Source: Phycisphaerales bacterium Planc_01
Lineage (GTDB): Bacteria > Planctomycetota > Phycisphaerae > Sedimentisphaerales > Anaerobacaceae
Assembly (NCBI GenBank): GCA_001603075.1
Contig: LVBB01000041.1
Span: 124,001-188,000 of the forward strand
Length of the DNA: 64,000 bases
Direction of reading: 5' to 3'
Program-made: the position numbers and the translations under genes
Part shown: piece after piece, positions 34,263 to 42,149 of the stretch
Layout of the letters: every line of letters begins with the position of its first letter
Numbering within the stretch: position 1 is the stretch's first letter
The notes under the pieces: model-generated
Seen by the model: the letters and a program-made list of their open reading frames with translations, nothing else
What the model was told of the DNA's origin: nothing
Databases searched by the model: none

Positions 34263-34985
34263 TCACACGACGCAGTATGCCGAGGGGGCGAAGGCCCAGG
34301 GAATCGACTTGAGCTTCAACTGATACCTCTTGAGGAATTGATCGACGGCAATCGTCTCCCCAGGCCATTCGGGGAAGCCATACTCATCGAAACAGATGAC
34401 ACCTCCGGGCACCATGTAGTCGTGTATCGATTGAAGAACCACCTCCGTCGGTTTGAATATGTCCATGTCCATCAGGACGAATCGGAACCGCACGCCGGGA
34501 TTGTCTTCGAGAAACTTCGGAAAGGTCTCCGAGACATCGCCCTTGATCACATGCAGACGCTCACCGAGCGCGGAGGTACTCTCTTTGAATCGCTCGAAAT
34601 CATCCAGAAACACGGCAGCGCTCTGTGTGAAGCCACCCACTTTGCGTTGCGATGCGGTGAGCACCGTCTCATCTCTGCGGTCCAATTCAACGATGCCTTC
34701 GAACGTATCGAAGCCGTAAAGGTGGTGCGAGCAACTGTCGTATTTCTCAAAACTGGGCCGATTGAAGATTTCCAGAAGGCGCGCGAGGAAGAAGAAGGTG
34801 GAGCCGTTGAACACGCCGAATTCGACCACGGAGCCGGGAAGTTCACAGGTCTTCCTGTACAATTCGTGGATGGCCAAGTGCCTTTCGATGTGAGACCGCC
34901 AAAGATAACCGGCGTACTTGGAGACCTCGAAGAAGAAGTCCCTTTGCACACCCTTTTCATCTGTGATACAGAGCTTGTCATTCAT
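34263..34985 (-). CDS. TylF/MycF-type sugar O-methyltransferase
   Basis: A 240-residue class I SAM methyltransferase of the macrocin-O-methyltransferase (TylF) family. The SAM motif is VVEFGVFNGSTFFFLARL, with GFDTFEG next. Metal-binding acidic residues are in RFVLMDMDIFKPTEVVL and VICFDEYGFPEWPGET. Members methylate sugar hydroxyls in antibiotics and polysaccharides. It is one of three such genes in the island and the most divergent of them. Confidence 0.8.
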   Translation of the reverse strand: MNDKLCITDEKGVQRDFFFEVSKYAGYLWRSHIERHLAIHELYRKTCELPGSVVEFGVFNGSTFFFLARLLEIFNRPSFEKYDSCSHHLYGFDTFEGIVELDRRDETVLTASQRKVGGFTQSAAVFLDDFERFKESTSALGERLHVIKGDVSETFPKFLEDNPGVRFRFVLMDMDIFKPTEVVLQSIHDYMVPGGVICFDEYGFPEWPGETIAVDQFLKRYQLKLKSIPWAFAPSAYCVV

Positions 34986-35026
34986 TCGAACAACTCATTC
35001 CCATACGATCAGTTTCACGGACCTGG

Positions 35027-35788
35027 CTATTCCACCACGAAGTACGATACGCGGGAGGCGTAGCGATGGCGTTTCAGCCGCACGTTGCGCAGCCCGAAGA
35101 CCTCCATCAGGGCCGTCGTCTCACCTGGAGAATCGGGATCGTTCAGTTCGTCGAAGGCCAGCACGCTGCCCTTGACCAGACGGTCCTTGATCGCTTCGAG
35201 GCATTTCTTCGTCGGCTCGTAGATGTCGAAATCGAAGAACGCCAGGGCCACGATCGTTTCCGGGTGCTCGTGCAGGTACCGTTCGATCTCCTCCGTCGCG
35301 TCGCCCTTGCGGACCTCAAATTTGCAGATGTGCGACAGCGGGTTGTCGCGCTCCTGAAACTGCATGACTCGTTCGAGGTACTCCTCGTAGCGGTCGGTCG
35401 TCGCCAGCCCGCCCTGGCGAATCACGTCGCAGCCGGTGTTGTCCTTTTCCGTCAGAGCGGGAAAGCCGGTGAAGGTATCGAAGCCGATGATCCTCCGGTG
35501 ACGATTGAACGGCTCGTAAATCCCCCGCAAGGCGGCAAACAGAGACATGTTCTGGCCCCAACGGGTGCCGAACTCCATGACCGTGCCCATGACGTCCACG
35601 ATCTGTCGATAGATGTGGTCCATGAAGAGGATTCGGGAGAGGTTCTTGGAGTTCAGGAACAGGCCCAGGTTGTTCAGAACGTCCGCCTCCGGAATGGGAC
35701 AGGCGCGGAAATGGCGCACGAAGTCCGCTCGAACATCCATCTCTTCGGCGCTGGCGTACAACTCCTGTTGATCGATTTGGTCTAACAC
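35027..35788 (-). CDS. TylF-like methyltransferase, paralogue 1
   Basis: A 253-residue protein with the TylF-like motifs VMEFGTRWGQNMSLFAALRG, GFDTFTGFP, LAFFDFDIYEPTKKCLEAI and VLAFDELNDPDSPGET. It closely resembles the gene at 38740, sharing the LGLFLxSKNLSRxLF and EPFNRHRxIxGFDTF patterns, so the two arose by duplication. The start is GTG 35788, with AGGAGA seven bases upstream. Probable sugar O-methyltransferase; the exact acceptor is unknown. Confidence 0.75.
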   Translation of the reverse strand: MLDQIDQQELYASAEEMDVRADFVRHFRACPIPEADVLNNLGLFLNSKNLSRILFMDHIYRQIVDVMGTVMEFGTRWGQNMSLFAALRGIYEPFNRHRRIIGFDTFTGFPALTEKDNTGCDVIRQGGLATTDRYEEYLERVMQFQERDNPLSHICKFEVRKGDATEEIERYLHEHPETIVALAFFDFDIYEPTKKCLEAIKDRLVKGSVLAFDELNDPDSPGETTALMEVFGLRNVRLKRHRYASRVSYFVVE

Positions 35789-35801
35789 GATTGTCTCCTA
35801 C

Positions 35802-36878
35802 TCATGCCGGCTGCCTGACGAGAGCGGGCACCGCCCGCTCGGCCCCCATCGCCTTGACCCAGGCCCAGTAGCGGAGCTTGCCCTCGACCAGATCGAATCG
35901 ACTCGGGTCATCCGGAGCCGGAACCACACGGATCGGTTTGATCGCCTCGCCGGCGACGATGTCACGGGCCAGCTCGTTCGGCCCGGGGACGAAGTTCTGA
36001 AGCCCTTTCGTGTCGGCGCGGACCCTCCAGGCCGGGATGGCGGCCGGTCGAGGGGCAAAGGCGAGGTCAACCGCCGCCACATCCTCTTCATCCAGCGTAA
36101 AGTCCAGGGCCGCCGCATTCTCCCGCAGGTGAGCCGGATTGCCCGCCTTGGGAATCGGCACGACGCCCTGGACGCGGGCCAGCCAATTGAGGATCACCTG
36201 GGCCACCGTCCGCCCGTGCTTGTCGGCGATCCCGACCAGCGTCTCGGCGCCCATCCCCCTCGTCGGCGAATGACCCTGATCGAGCGGGCTGTAGGCGATC
36301 AGGCCCATGCCGGCCTTCCGACAGAACGGCAACAGATCGTTCTCTATGGTGCGGTCGAACAGGTTGTATTCGGTCTGCAAGGCCACCACGGGATGTCCCG
36401 CGCAGGACAGCGCTTTCGCCAGGCCCCGGCAGCCGAAATTGCTCAACCCGATGAATCGAATCTTGCCCTGCTCGACGAGTCGATCCATGGTCCCGAGAGT
36501 TGCCTCGATGGGGACCGATGAATTGGGCCAGTGAATCTGATACAGATCGATGCAATCGATGTCGAGACGACGGAGGCTTCCTTCGGCCGCCCGAACGACA
36601 TCTTCGGGCCGCAGGTGCTCGGGCGAGACCTTCGTCGCGATACACACGTCCGAATGCCGACCCCGAACCGCCCGGCCGACGAGACGCTCGGTGTGCCCGG
36701 CGCCGTAGGCTTCGGCTGTATCGATGAACGTCAGGCCCAGATCGAGTCCCATCTTGATCGCGTCCACGCAGAGATCGTCGTGGCGCGCATCGGCGGTAAA
36801 CCGTCCGCCCAGGCCCCACGTGCCCAGGCCGATCGCCGATACAAACGGACCATCTTTTCCCAGTCGCGTCCGGATCAT
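35802..36878 (-). CDS. Aldo/keto reductase
   Basis: A 358-residue NADPH-dependent aldo/keto reductase. The catalytic tetrad is visible: Asp and Tyr in FIDTAEAYGAGHTE, Lys in VCIATKVSPEH, and His in DLYQIHWPN. The C-terminal half has the IPIPKAGN cofactor-binding stretch. In this context it may reduce a keto sugar. The start overlaps the stop of the transketolase C-terminal gene as ATGA. The C-terminal extension of about 50 residues is not typical of the family. Confidence 0.85.
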   Translation of the reverse strand: MIRTRLGKDGPFVSAIGLGTWGLGGRFTADARHDDLCVDAIKMGLDLGLTFIDTAEAYGAGHTERLVGRAVRGRHSDVCIATKVSPEHLRPEDVVRAAEGSLRRLDIDCIDLYQIHWPNSSVPIEATLGTMDRLVEQGKIRFIGLSNFGCRGLAKALSCAGHPVVALQTEYNLFDRTIENDLLPFCRKAGMGLIAYSPLDQGHSPTRGMGAETLVGIADKHGRTVAQVILNWLARVQGVVPIPKAGNPAHLRENAAALDFTLDEEDVAAVDLAFAPRPAAIPAWRVRADTKGLQNFVPGPNELARDIVAGEAIKPIRVVPAPDDPSRFDLVEGKLRYWAWVKAMGAERAVPALVRQPA

Positions 36879-37903
36879 CGAGTAACCTCACTCGTCTGCC
36901 GTCTCCGTTGCGGCCGTCGGGAGCCGACCGAGCGCAGCGGCTGCGGAGCCGTTCGGTACCCTGTGTCGTCGTCCATCCAGCGACAGACGGTCCGCTCGAT
37001 GCCTTCCAGATCGAGTCCGTCCAAGGCCCGCATGCCCTCGCGGTCGCTGATATCGCAGCGGTAGGTGTCCTGAATGCCCAGACGCTTGACGCTCGCCGGC
37101 AGTCCCGCCTCGGCTACGGTTTCACACACCAGACTTCCCAGACCGCCGATGACGCTGTTCTCCTCGACCGTCACCACCCGCCGGCTGCCGGCCAGCGCGC
37201 GTTCGAGCAGCGGGACATTGAGCGGCTTGATGCGATACAGATCGATCACACCTGCATCGATGCCGCGCTCGGTCAGACGGGTCGCGACCCGCATGGCCTG
37301 TGCCACCATGACGCCCGTCGCTACGAGAGTGACGTCGCGGCCGGACCGCAGAACCGCCAGCCCATCGGAGAAATCCGCATCCGGCGAATAGGTCGCATCG
37401 AACGGCCCCTTGTCCATGTACAGGTACGTCGGGCCGTCCGCCCGATAGGCCGACCGGATCGCTGCCGCAATGATCGAGTAGTCCGATGGGGACCACACCG
37501 TCAGGCCGGGCAGGGTCCGAACCAGAGAGAGGATGTCGGTCATGTGGTGCGTCGGACCGTCCTTGGGATAAACATATCCGGTGCCCATCCCGATGATCGT
37601 CACGGGCAGGTCCATGCAACAGATATCGAGCTTGATCTGCTCGAAGCAGCGCAGGGTCACGAAGTTGGAGATGCCGAACACGAAGACCCGCTTGCCGCTC
37701 AGGGCCAGGCCGGCCGCGACCGTCATGGCGTTCTGCTCGGCGATGCCCACGTTGAAGAACTGGTCCGGCAACTCCGCGCGGAATCGCTGGAACGCAAAAG
37801 CGCCCGTGTCGGCTGTCAGCAGGATCACGTCCTTGTCATGCGAGGCGATTTCGAACAGCTCCTCGAAACAGGCATCTCGCGCTTCGGTGTACGCTCTGGT
37901 CAT
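36875..37903 (-). CDS. Split transketolase, C-terminal subunit
   Basis: A 342-residue subunit with the pyrimidine-binding and C-terminal domains of transketolase. The family motif FFNVGIAEQNAMTVAAGLAL holds the catalytic Glu, and GPTHHMTDI follows. It pairs with the N-terminal subunit at 37900, which overlaps it as ATGA, so both must be made together. Split transketolases in sugar clusters often transfer a two-carbon unit to a sugar nucleotide or supply heptulose phosphates. The last 25 residues are basic and poorly conserved. Confidence 0.88.
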   Translation of the reverse strand: MTRAYTEARDACFEELFEIASHDKDVILLTADTGAFAFQRFRAELPDQFFNVGIAEQNAMTVAAGLALSGKRVFVFGISNFVTLRCFEQIKLDICCMDLPVTIIGMGTGYVYPKDGPTHHMTDILSLVRTLPGLTVWSPSDYSIIAAAIRSAYRADGPTYLYMDKGPFDATYSPDADFSDGLAVLRSGRDVTLVATGVMVAQAMRVATRLTERGIDAGVIDLYRIKPLNVPLLERALAGSRRVVTVEENSVIGGLGSLVCETVAEAGLPASVKRLGIQDTYRCDISDREGMRALDGLDLEGIERTVCRWMDDDTGYRTAPQPLRSVGSRRPQRRRQTSEVTR

Positions 37904-38736
37904 ACCAGTACTCTCCTTGCCATCTCGATCTGTTCGCCCTTCGGCAGGGTGTGATGGGCCCGCGGGGTGTTCTCCAGCACGGGCATTCCTCGGCCCTTGA
38001 CCGTGTTGGCCACGATCATCAACGGCCGCTGCCGATCGCGCGAGCAGACATCTCCCAGGGCAGCGAAGATGTCGTGGAAGTCATGCCCGTTGATGGAGCG
38101 GACATCCCAACCGAAGGCGGCCCATTTGTCCTCGACCGGGTCCAGACCGGCGGTATCCTCCGTGAAATCCTCCGAGCCGAGTCGGTTGCGATCGAGAATG
38201 CCCACCAGATTGCCCAGTCGACGCTGGTGCGCGAACATCGCCGCTTCCCAGATCGATCCTTCCTGAGACTCTCCATCGCCCAGGATGCAGAACACGCGGT
38301 AGTCACGGCCCGACAGCCTGGCCCCCCAGGCCAGACCCGCCGCCGTCCCGAGGCCGTGGCCGAGCGAGCCGGAGATGGTCTCCACTCCCGGAACCATCTT
38401 GTCGCAGTGATTGCCCAGGAAGCTGCCCGGCCGACAGAAACGATCGAGCTCCTCTGGCGGGAAGTAACCCCGATCAGCCAGGATCACGTACAACGTGTTG
38501 TTGGCGTGGCCCTTGCTGAGGATCAGGCGGTCGCGATCGGTCCAGGTCGGATCGGCCGGGTCGTGCCGCAGAAGACCGCCATAGTACAGGGCCACCAGTA
38601 TATCGGCGCACGAGAACGAACCGCCCAGATGACCGGCGCCCGCCTGCAACGCCATCTCCAGGGCCCTAAGCCGTGTCCGCTTGGAGAGGGCTTCATATCG
38701 TTCCGTATCCATGAGGCTTTCGCGTTCGTGAATCAT
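37900..38736 (-). CDS. Split transketolase, N-terminal subunit
   Basis: A 278-residue thiamine-diphosphate-binding subunit. The ThDP motif starts ILGDGESQEG and ends at Asn of GILDRN, with the usual spacing. The GHLGGSFSCADILVALYYGG stretch near the N-terminus and RLILSKGHANNTLY are transketolase signatures. ATG 38736 has GGTGGA seven bases before it; ATG 38712 is an alternative without a ribosome site. It works with the subunit encoded directly downstream. Confidence 0.88.
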   Translation of the reverse strand: MIHERESLMDTERYEALSKRTRLRALEMALQAGAGHLGGSFSCADILVALYYGGLLRHDPADPTWTDRDRLILSKGHANNTLYVILADRGYFPPEELDRFCRPGSFLGNHCDKMVPGVETISGSLGHGLGTAAGLAWGARLSGRDYRVFCILGDGESQEGSIWEAAMFAHQRRLGNLVGILDRNRLGSEDFTEDTAGLDPVEDKWAAFGWDVRSINGHDFHDIFAALGDVCSRDRQRPLMIVANTVKGRGMPVLENTPRAHHTLPKGEQIEMARRVLV

Positions 38737-38739
38737 AGA

Positions 38740-39498
38740 TCATTCCACCACAGCATAGGAGACCCGCGATGTCATCGGGTACCGCTCGAATCGAAGGCCG
38801 TTCAGGCCAAACACCTCCCGGACGGCGATCGTCTCACCGGGGAAGATATCATCGCACAGTTCATCGAAGACCAGCACGCTGCCCTTGGCCAGATGCGGCC
38901 TCAACGCTTCCAGGGCCACCCGGGTCGGAGCATAGATGTCGAAATCGAAGATCGCCAGGGACACGATGGTCTCCGGGTGACGGTCGAAGTAGTGCGGCAC
39001 AGTCACGGCGGCATCGCCCTTGACCAGTTCGAAACGCCGGATGTGACTCATCGGATTGAGTTGTTCCTGAAGAGTCAGTATTTCCGACAGGTGCTCCTCG
39101 TATCGATTCGAGACGGAAAACGAACCGTCGCGACACCGGCACGCCTGGCCGTCCTTCTCGTTCATCCCCACAAACCCCTCGAAGGTGTCGAAGCCAACGA
39201 TCTTGCGATGACGATTGAACGGTTCGAGAATTCCTCGCAATGCGGACAGCAGCGACAGGGTCTGGCCCCAGCGTACGCCGAACTCGACGATGATGCCGTG
39301 GGTGCACACGATCTTCCGGTAGATCTCATAGAAGAACAGCAGCCGGGAGAGGTTCTTCGAGGTCAGAAACAACCCGAGATTCGCCAGAAGCTCGTCATCC
39401 GGCAGCGGAGTCGTCTTCAGGTGCTCCAGCAGCATGGCCTGGGCACTCTTCTCGTCGGTGCTGGAAAGGACAATTGCATCGTATTGATCGGTCTTCAT
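38740..39498 (-). CDS. TylF-like methyltransferase, paralogue 2
   Basis: A 252-residue paralogue of the gene at 35027. Motifs are IVEFGVRWGQTLSLLSALRG, GFDTFEGFVG, LAIFDFDIYAPTRVALEAL and VLVFDELCDDIFPGET. The pair flanks the aldo/keto reductase and split-transketolase genes, so a block may have been copied or the enzymes may act at two positions of the same sugar. Its stop is three bases before the transketolase start. Confidence 0.75.
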   Translation of the reverse strand: MKTDQYDAIVLSSTDEKSAQAMLLEHLKTTPLPDDELLANLGLFLTSKNLSRLLFFYEIYRKIVCTHGIIVEFGVRWGQTLSLLSALRGILEPFNRHRKIVGFDTFEGFVGMNEKDGQACRCRDGSFSVSNRYEEHLSEILTLQEQLNPMSHIRRFELVKGDAAVTVPHYFDRHPETIVSLAIFDFDIYAPTRVALEALRPHLAKGSVLVFDELCDDIFPGETIAVREVFGLNGLRFERYPMTSRVSYAVVE

Positions 39499-39508
39499 CG
39501 GTATCGCC

Positions 39509-40534
39509 TCATCGCGTCAGACATCGGACGCCCCGGTCCAGGCGCTGACGCCAGTAGTCCAGAAGGTCCTGCATGGTCTTCTCGAAGGGAATCTCCGGCT
39601 CCCAGCCGGTATGTTGTCGAAACTTCGTCGTGTCCGGCACCTGCAGATCGGCATCCAGGGGCCTCAGTCGGGCGGCGTCCGTCTCCACCTGAATGTCCCG
39701 CCGCGTCGAGAGCGAGATCAGATGGTCGAGCATCTCTCCGACGGTGCAGTGATACGTGCCCCCAATGTTGTAATATGCGCCGGGGATGGGATCGACGGTG
39801 ACCAGCAGGTAATACGCCCTGACGGCATCGCGCACATCCGACCATGTCCGAAGGGATTGAAGGTTGCCGGTCTTCACCACCGGCGGGATCTGCCCCTGTT
39901 CGATCATGACGATCTGCTTGGCAAAGGACGATTCGGCAAACACATCGCCGCGTCGCGGTCCTGTATGCGTGAACATTCGCGTGGTCATCACCTTCATCCC
40001 GTAGGCCTCCGCGTAGAAGCGTCCCATCAGATCGGTCCCGGCCTTCGAGATCGCATAGGGCGAAGCCGGATGGAAGGCACACTCTTCGCCGATGGGGAGC
40101 TTCTCGCGGCGAACCCGCCCGAAGACCTCGGAGGAAGCACACACGTGGATCACCGGGTCGATGTCACGACAGTGACGGATCGCTTCGAGAAGGCGCGTCG
40201 TGCCCAGGATGTTCGTATCCAGCGTGGCGATAGGAGAAGTGAAGCTGGTCGTCGGGTAGCTCTGGGCGGCCAGGTGAAACACGAAATCCGGCCGGCTTTC
40301 CTCGACCGCCCCTTGTAGCGAGATGTAGTCGCAAAGGTCTCCATCGAGGAACACGAGGCGATCGCCCCGGTTGGCCCGGTCCAGCAGGTGTTCGACGTTG
40401 TCGAGCGGACTGCGCCAGCGGCACATGCCGTAGATATCCCAGTCCGTGTTCTCCAGCAGGAAATCGGTCAGGTGCGAACCGACCATACCGGTCACACCCG
40501 TAATCAGTGCTCGTTTCTTGCGACCGCTCACCAT
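39509..40534 (-). CDS. GDP-mannose 4,6-dehydratase-like SDR
   Basis: A 341-residue extended SDR with full catalytic motifs: NAD loop ALITGVTGMVGSHL, SSEVFG strand, and SPYAISKAGTD with an intact YxxxK. The arrangement and motifs such as TRMFTHTGPRRGD fit GDP-mannose 4,6-dehydratase relatives, which make the 4-keto-6-deoxy intermediate. ATG 40534 is used, with GGAGG seven bases upstream. Its start overlaps the end of the nucleotidyltransferase gene by seven bases. Confidence 0.82.
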   Translation of the reverse strand: MVSGRKKRALITGVTGMVGSHLTDFLLENTDWDIYGMCRWRSPLDNVEHLLDRANRGDRLVFLDGDLCDYISLQGAVEESRPDFVFHLAAQSYPTTSFTSPIATLDTNILGTTRLLEAIRHCRDIDPVIHVCASSEVFGRVRREKLPIGEECAFHPASPYAISKAGTDLMGRFYAEAYGMKVMTTRMFTHTGPRRGDVFAESSFAKQIVMIEQGQIPPVVKTGNLQSLRTWSDVRDAVRAYYLLVTVDPIPGAYYNIGGTYHCTVGEMLDHLISLSTRRDIQVETDAARLRPLDADLQVPDTTKFRQHTGWEPEIPFEKTMQDLLDYWRQRLDRGVRCLTR

Positions 40535-41277
40535 CTCCAACCCTCCGCTGTAATGAACTCCTCGGCATCGGCGTAGGATTCGGGTGTCCCGATATCCGTG
40601 AAGGGACTCTCGCCGACCACTGCAGAGAGCCCTCGTCCGATCAGGGCCGGAAAGACATCGTTCTCCAGAGACACAGCGCGTTCGGTTGGAATCGTCTCGG
40701 CCGCCCGGCGTTCGATCAGATAGACCCCGGCGTTGACCAGCCCGGTCCCGAAAGCCGATGACTTCTCCGCAAAAGACTCCACGGCGCCTTCAGGACCGAC
40801 GCGCACCGATCCGTATCGCCGGCAGTCCTCCGCTCCGACCAGCCAGAGCGTGGCCGCCGCGCCGGTGCGCACATGCGTCCGCAACAGAGCGTCCCGATCG
40901 AACCGACAGTAGGAATCGCCGTTGAGAACCAGGAAACGGTCGCCGCACACATGGTCGAGACCCCGGCGCACGGCTCCCCCCGTGCCGAGCGGAAACGGAT
41001 CGCGAGAATAGCACAATTCCATGTTCCAGCGGCTCCCGTCGCCGAAATAGGCCTCCACGTGATCGGCGAGATGGCCCGTACACAGAACCACGCGTCGGGT
41101 CCCCTGGTCGTACAGCATTGCGAGCAGCCATTCCACGAACGGCCGGCCGGCCACCTGTGCCATGGGTTTGGGCCGGTCGCCAACCACACTGCGGAGCCGC
41201 GTGCCCTTGCCGCCGGCCAGAATCATGGCATCCAGGGCGTCGCTGTCGCCGTATACGGATCGTGTATCGCTTGCCAT
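40528..41277 (-). CDS. hddC: Sugar nucleotidyltransferase, HddC-like
   Basis: A 249-residue NTP-transferase. The N-terminal signature ILAGGKGTRLRSVVGDRPKP and the MAQVAGRPFVEWLL stretch are typical of D-glycero-D-manno-heptose 1-phosphate guanylyltransferase (HddC). GTGGAVR and the FLVLNGDSYCRF metal site are intact. ATG 41277 overlaps the methyltransferase stop by one base (TGATG). With the HddA-like kinase at the other end of the island it suggests activation of a heptose or similar sugar as a GDP or NDP form. Confidence 0.75.
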   Translation of the reverse strand: MASDTRSVYGDSDALDAMILAGGKGTRLRSVVGDRPKPMAQVAGRPFVEWLLAMLYDQGTRRVVLCTGHLADHVEAYFGDGSRWNMELCYSRDPFPLGTGGAVRRGLDHVCGDRFLVLNGDSYCRFDRDALLRTHVRTGAAATLWLVGAEDCRRYGSVRVGPEGAVESFAEKSSAFGTGLVNAGVYLIERRAAETIPTERAVSLENDVFPALIGRGLSAVVGESPFTDIGTPESYADAEEFITAEGWRW

Positions 41278-42149
41278 CAGACAGCCCCCCCATCCGACGG
41301 ACTTGCCTGGCAATCCGTGGTCGCCTCCACGCACAGATGCCAGCCGAGGCTTCTCTCCAATCGGCGGAACGAACTGTCAGGAAGAAGGCGGAAATACCAC
41401 ACCTTGCGGTACTCGTGGCGTTTGTACTCGGGGATGCGGTAGGCGAAGATGTGGTCGACGAACGTCTTCTGCACGGTGAGCCCCTGCAGCAGGTCCCGCA
41501 CCGTCCGGCGCGAGTAGCTGTACGTCACGGGACAACCGGTCTGGGCCTCGGAGTGGCGGGCAATCAGCTCATCGAGCTTCCAGAAAGCCCCTTTGCCGAA
41601 CTTCGCCAGGATCCAGAGCACCTTCCAGGAGTGGCGATGGTAGACCATCATCTTGAACACGCTCTGCGGGCCCATGTACTTGCGGATCTCGCGGACGGCG
41701 TCCTGGGGGCGTGGCGTATGGTGGATGACGCCGAATGAGTAGACCAGATCGTATTCCTCGACCGGCACCACTTCGCTGAGCCGCTCGACGTCAGCCTGGT
41801 GGAAGGTGATGCGATCATCCAGCTCATAGACCGCCGCACGCTCCTTCGCCACTGCCAGGGAGGCGTCTGAAAGATCCACCGCCGTAACATGCGCGCCGGC
41901 CCGTGCGAAGCGGATCGTGTCCGTACCGATGCCGCAGCCGATCTCCAGGACCTTCTTGCCGGCCCATCGGTCGAACTCGGCGAACGCCGGGATGTGCGGC
42001 TCCACGAAATACTTGCGGGCCTCCACCTCGTCAAAGTACGCCCGTGTCCCGACCGGCTTAGGTGAGTGCCGGATGTTGCACGGACGCGCGTTCCAGTACC
42101 GGCGTACGTCCTCGACGGTCCTGGTAGAGAATGTCTGGGCGACAGCCAT
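41277..42149 (-). CDS. SAM-dependent methyltransferase
   Basis: A 290-residue class I methyltransferase. SAM-binding motif I is KVLEIGCGIGTDTIRFARAG near residue 66, followed by VTAVDLSDASL and the YSFGVIHHTP loop. The N-terminal VRRYWNARPCNIRHS stretch is typical of a methyltransferase group found in polysaccharide clusters. Its start lies 92 bases inside the upstream dehydrogenase gene, with AGGGGG eight bases before ATG 42149, so the two genes truly overlap in different frames. Acceptor unknown. Confidence 0.85.
   Translation of the reverse strand: MAVAQTFSTRTVEDVRRYWNARPCNIRHSPKPVGTRAYFDEVEARKYFVEPHIPAFAEFDRWAGKKVLEIGCGIGTDTIRFARAGAHVTAVDLSDASLAVAKERAAVYELDDRITFHQADVERLSEVVPVEEYDLVYSFGVIHHTPRPQDAVREIRKYMGPQSVFKMMVYHRHSWKVLWILAKFGKGAFWKLDELIARHSEAQTGCPVTYSYSRRTVRDLLQGLTVQKTFVDHIFAYRIPEYKRHEYRKVWYFRLLPDSSFRRLERSLGWHLCVEATTDCQASPSDGGAV

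Noticed and set aside
31804-34323. An 839-codon open frame on the plus strand
   Set aside because: It is antisense to the radical SAM and SDR genes, whose motifs are clear; the translated product is low in hydrophobic structure and matches nothing.
37951-39801. A 616-codon plus-strand frame
   Set aside because: Antisense shadow of the transketolase, methyltransferase and dehydratase genes.
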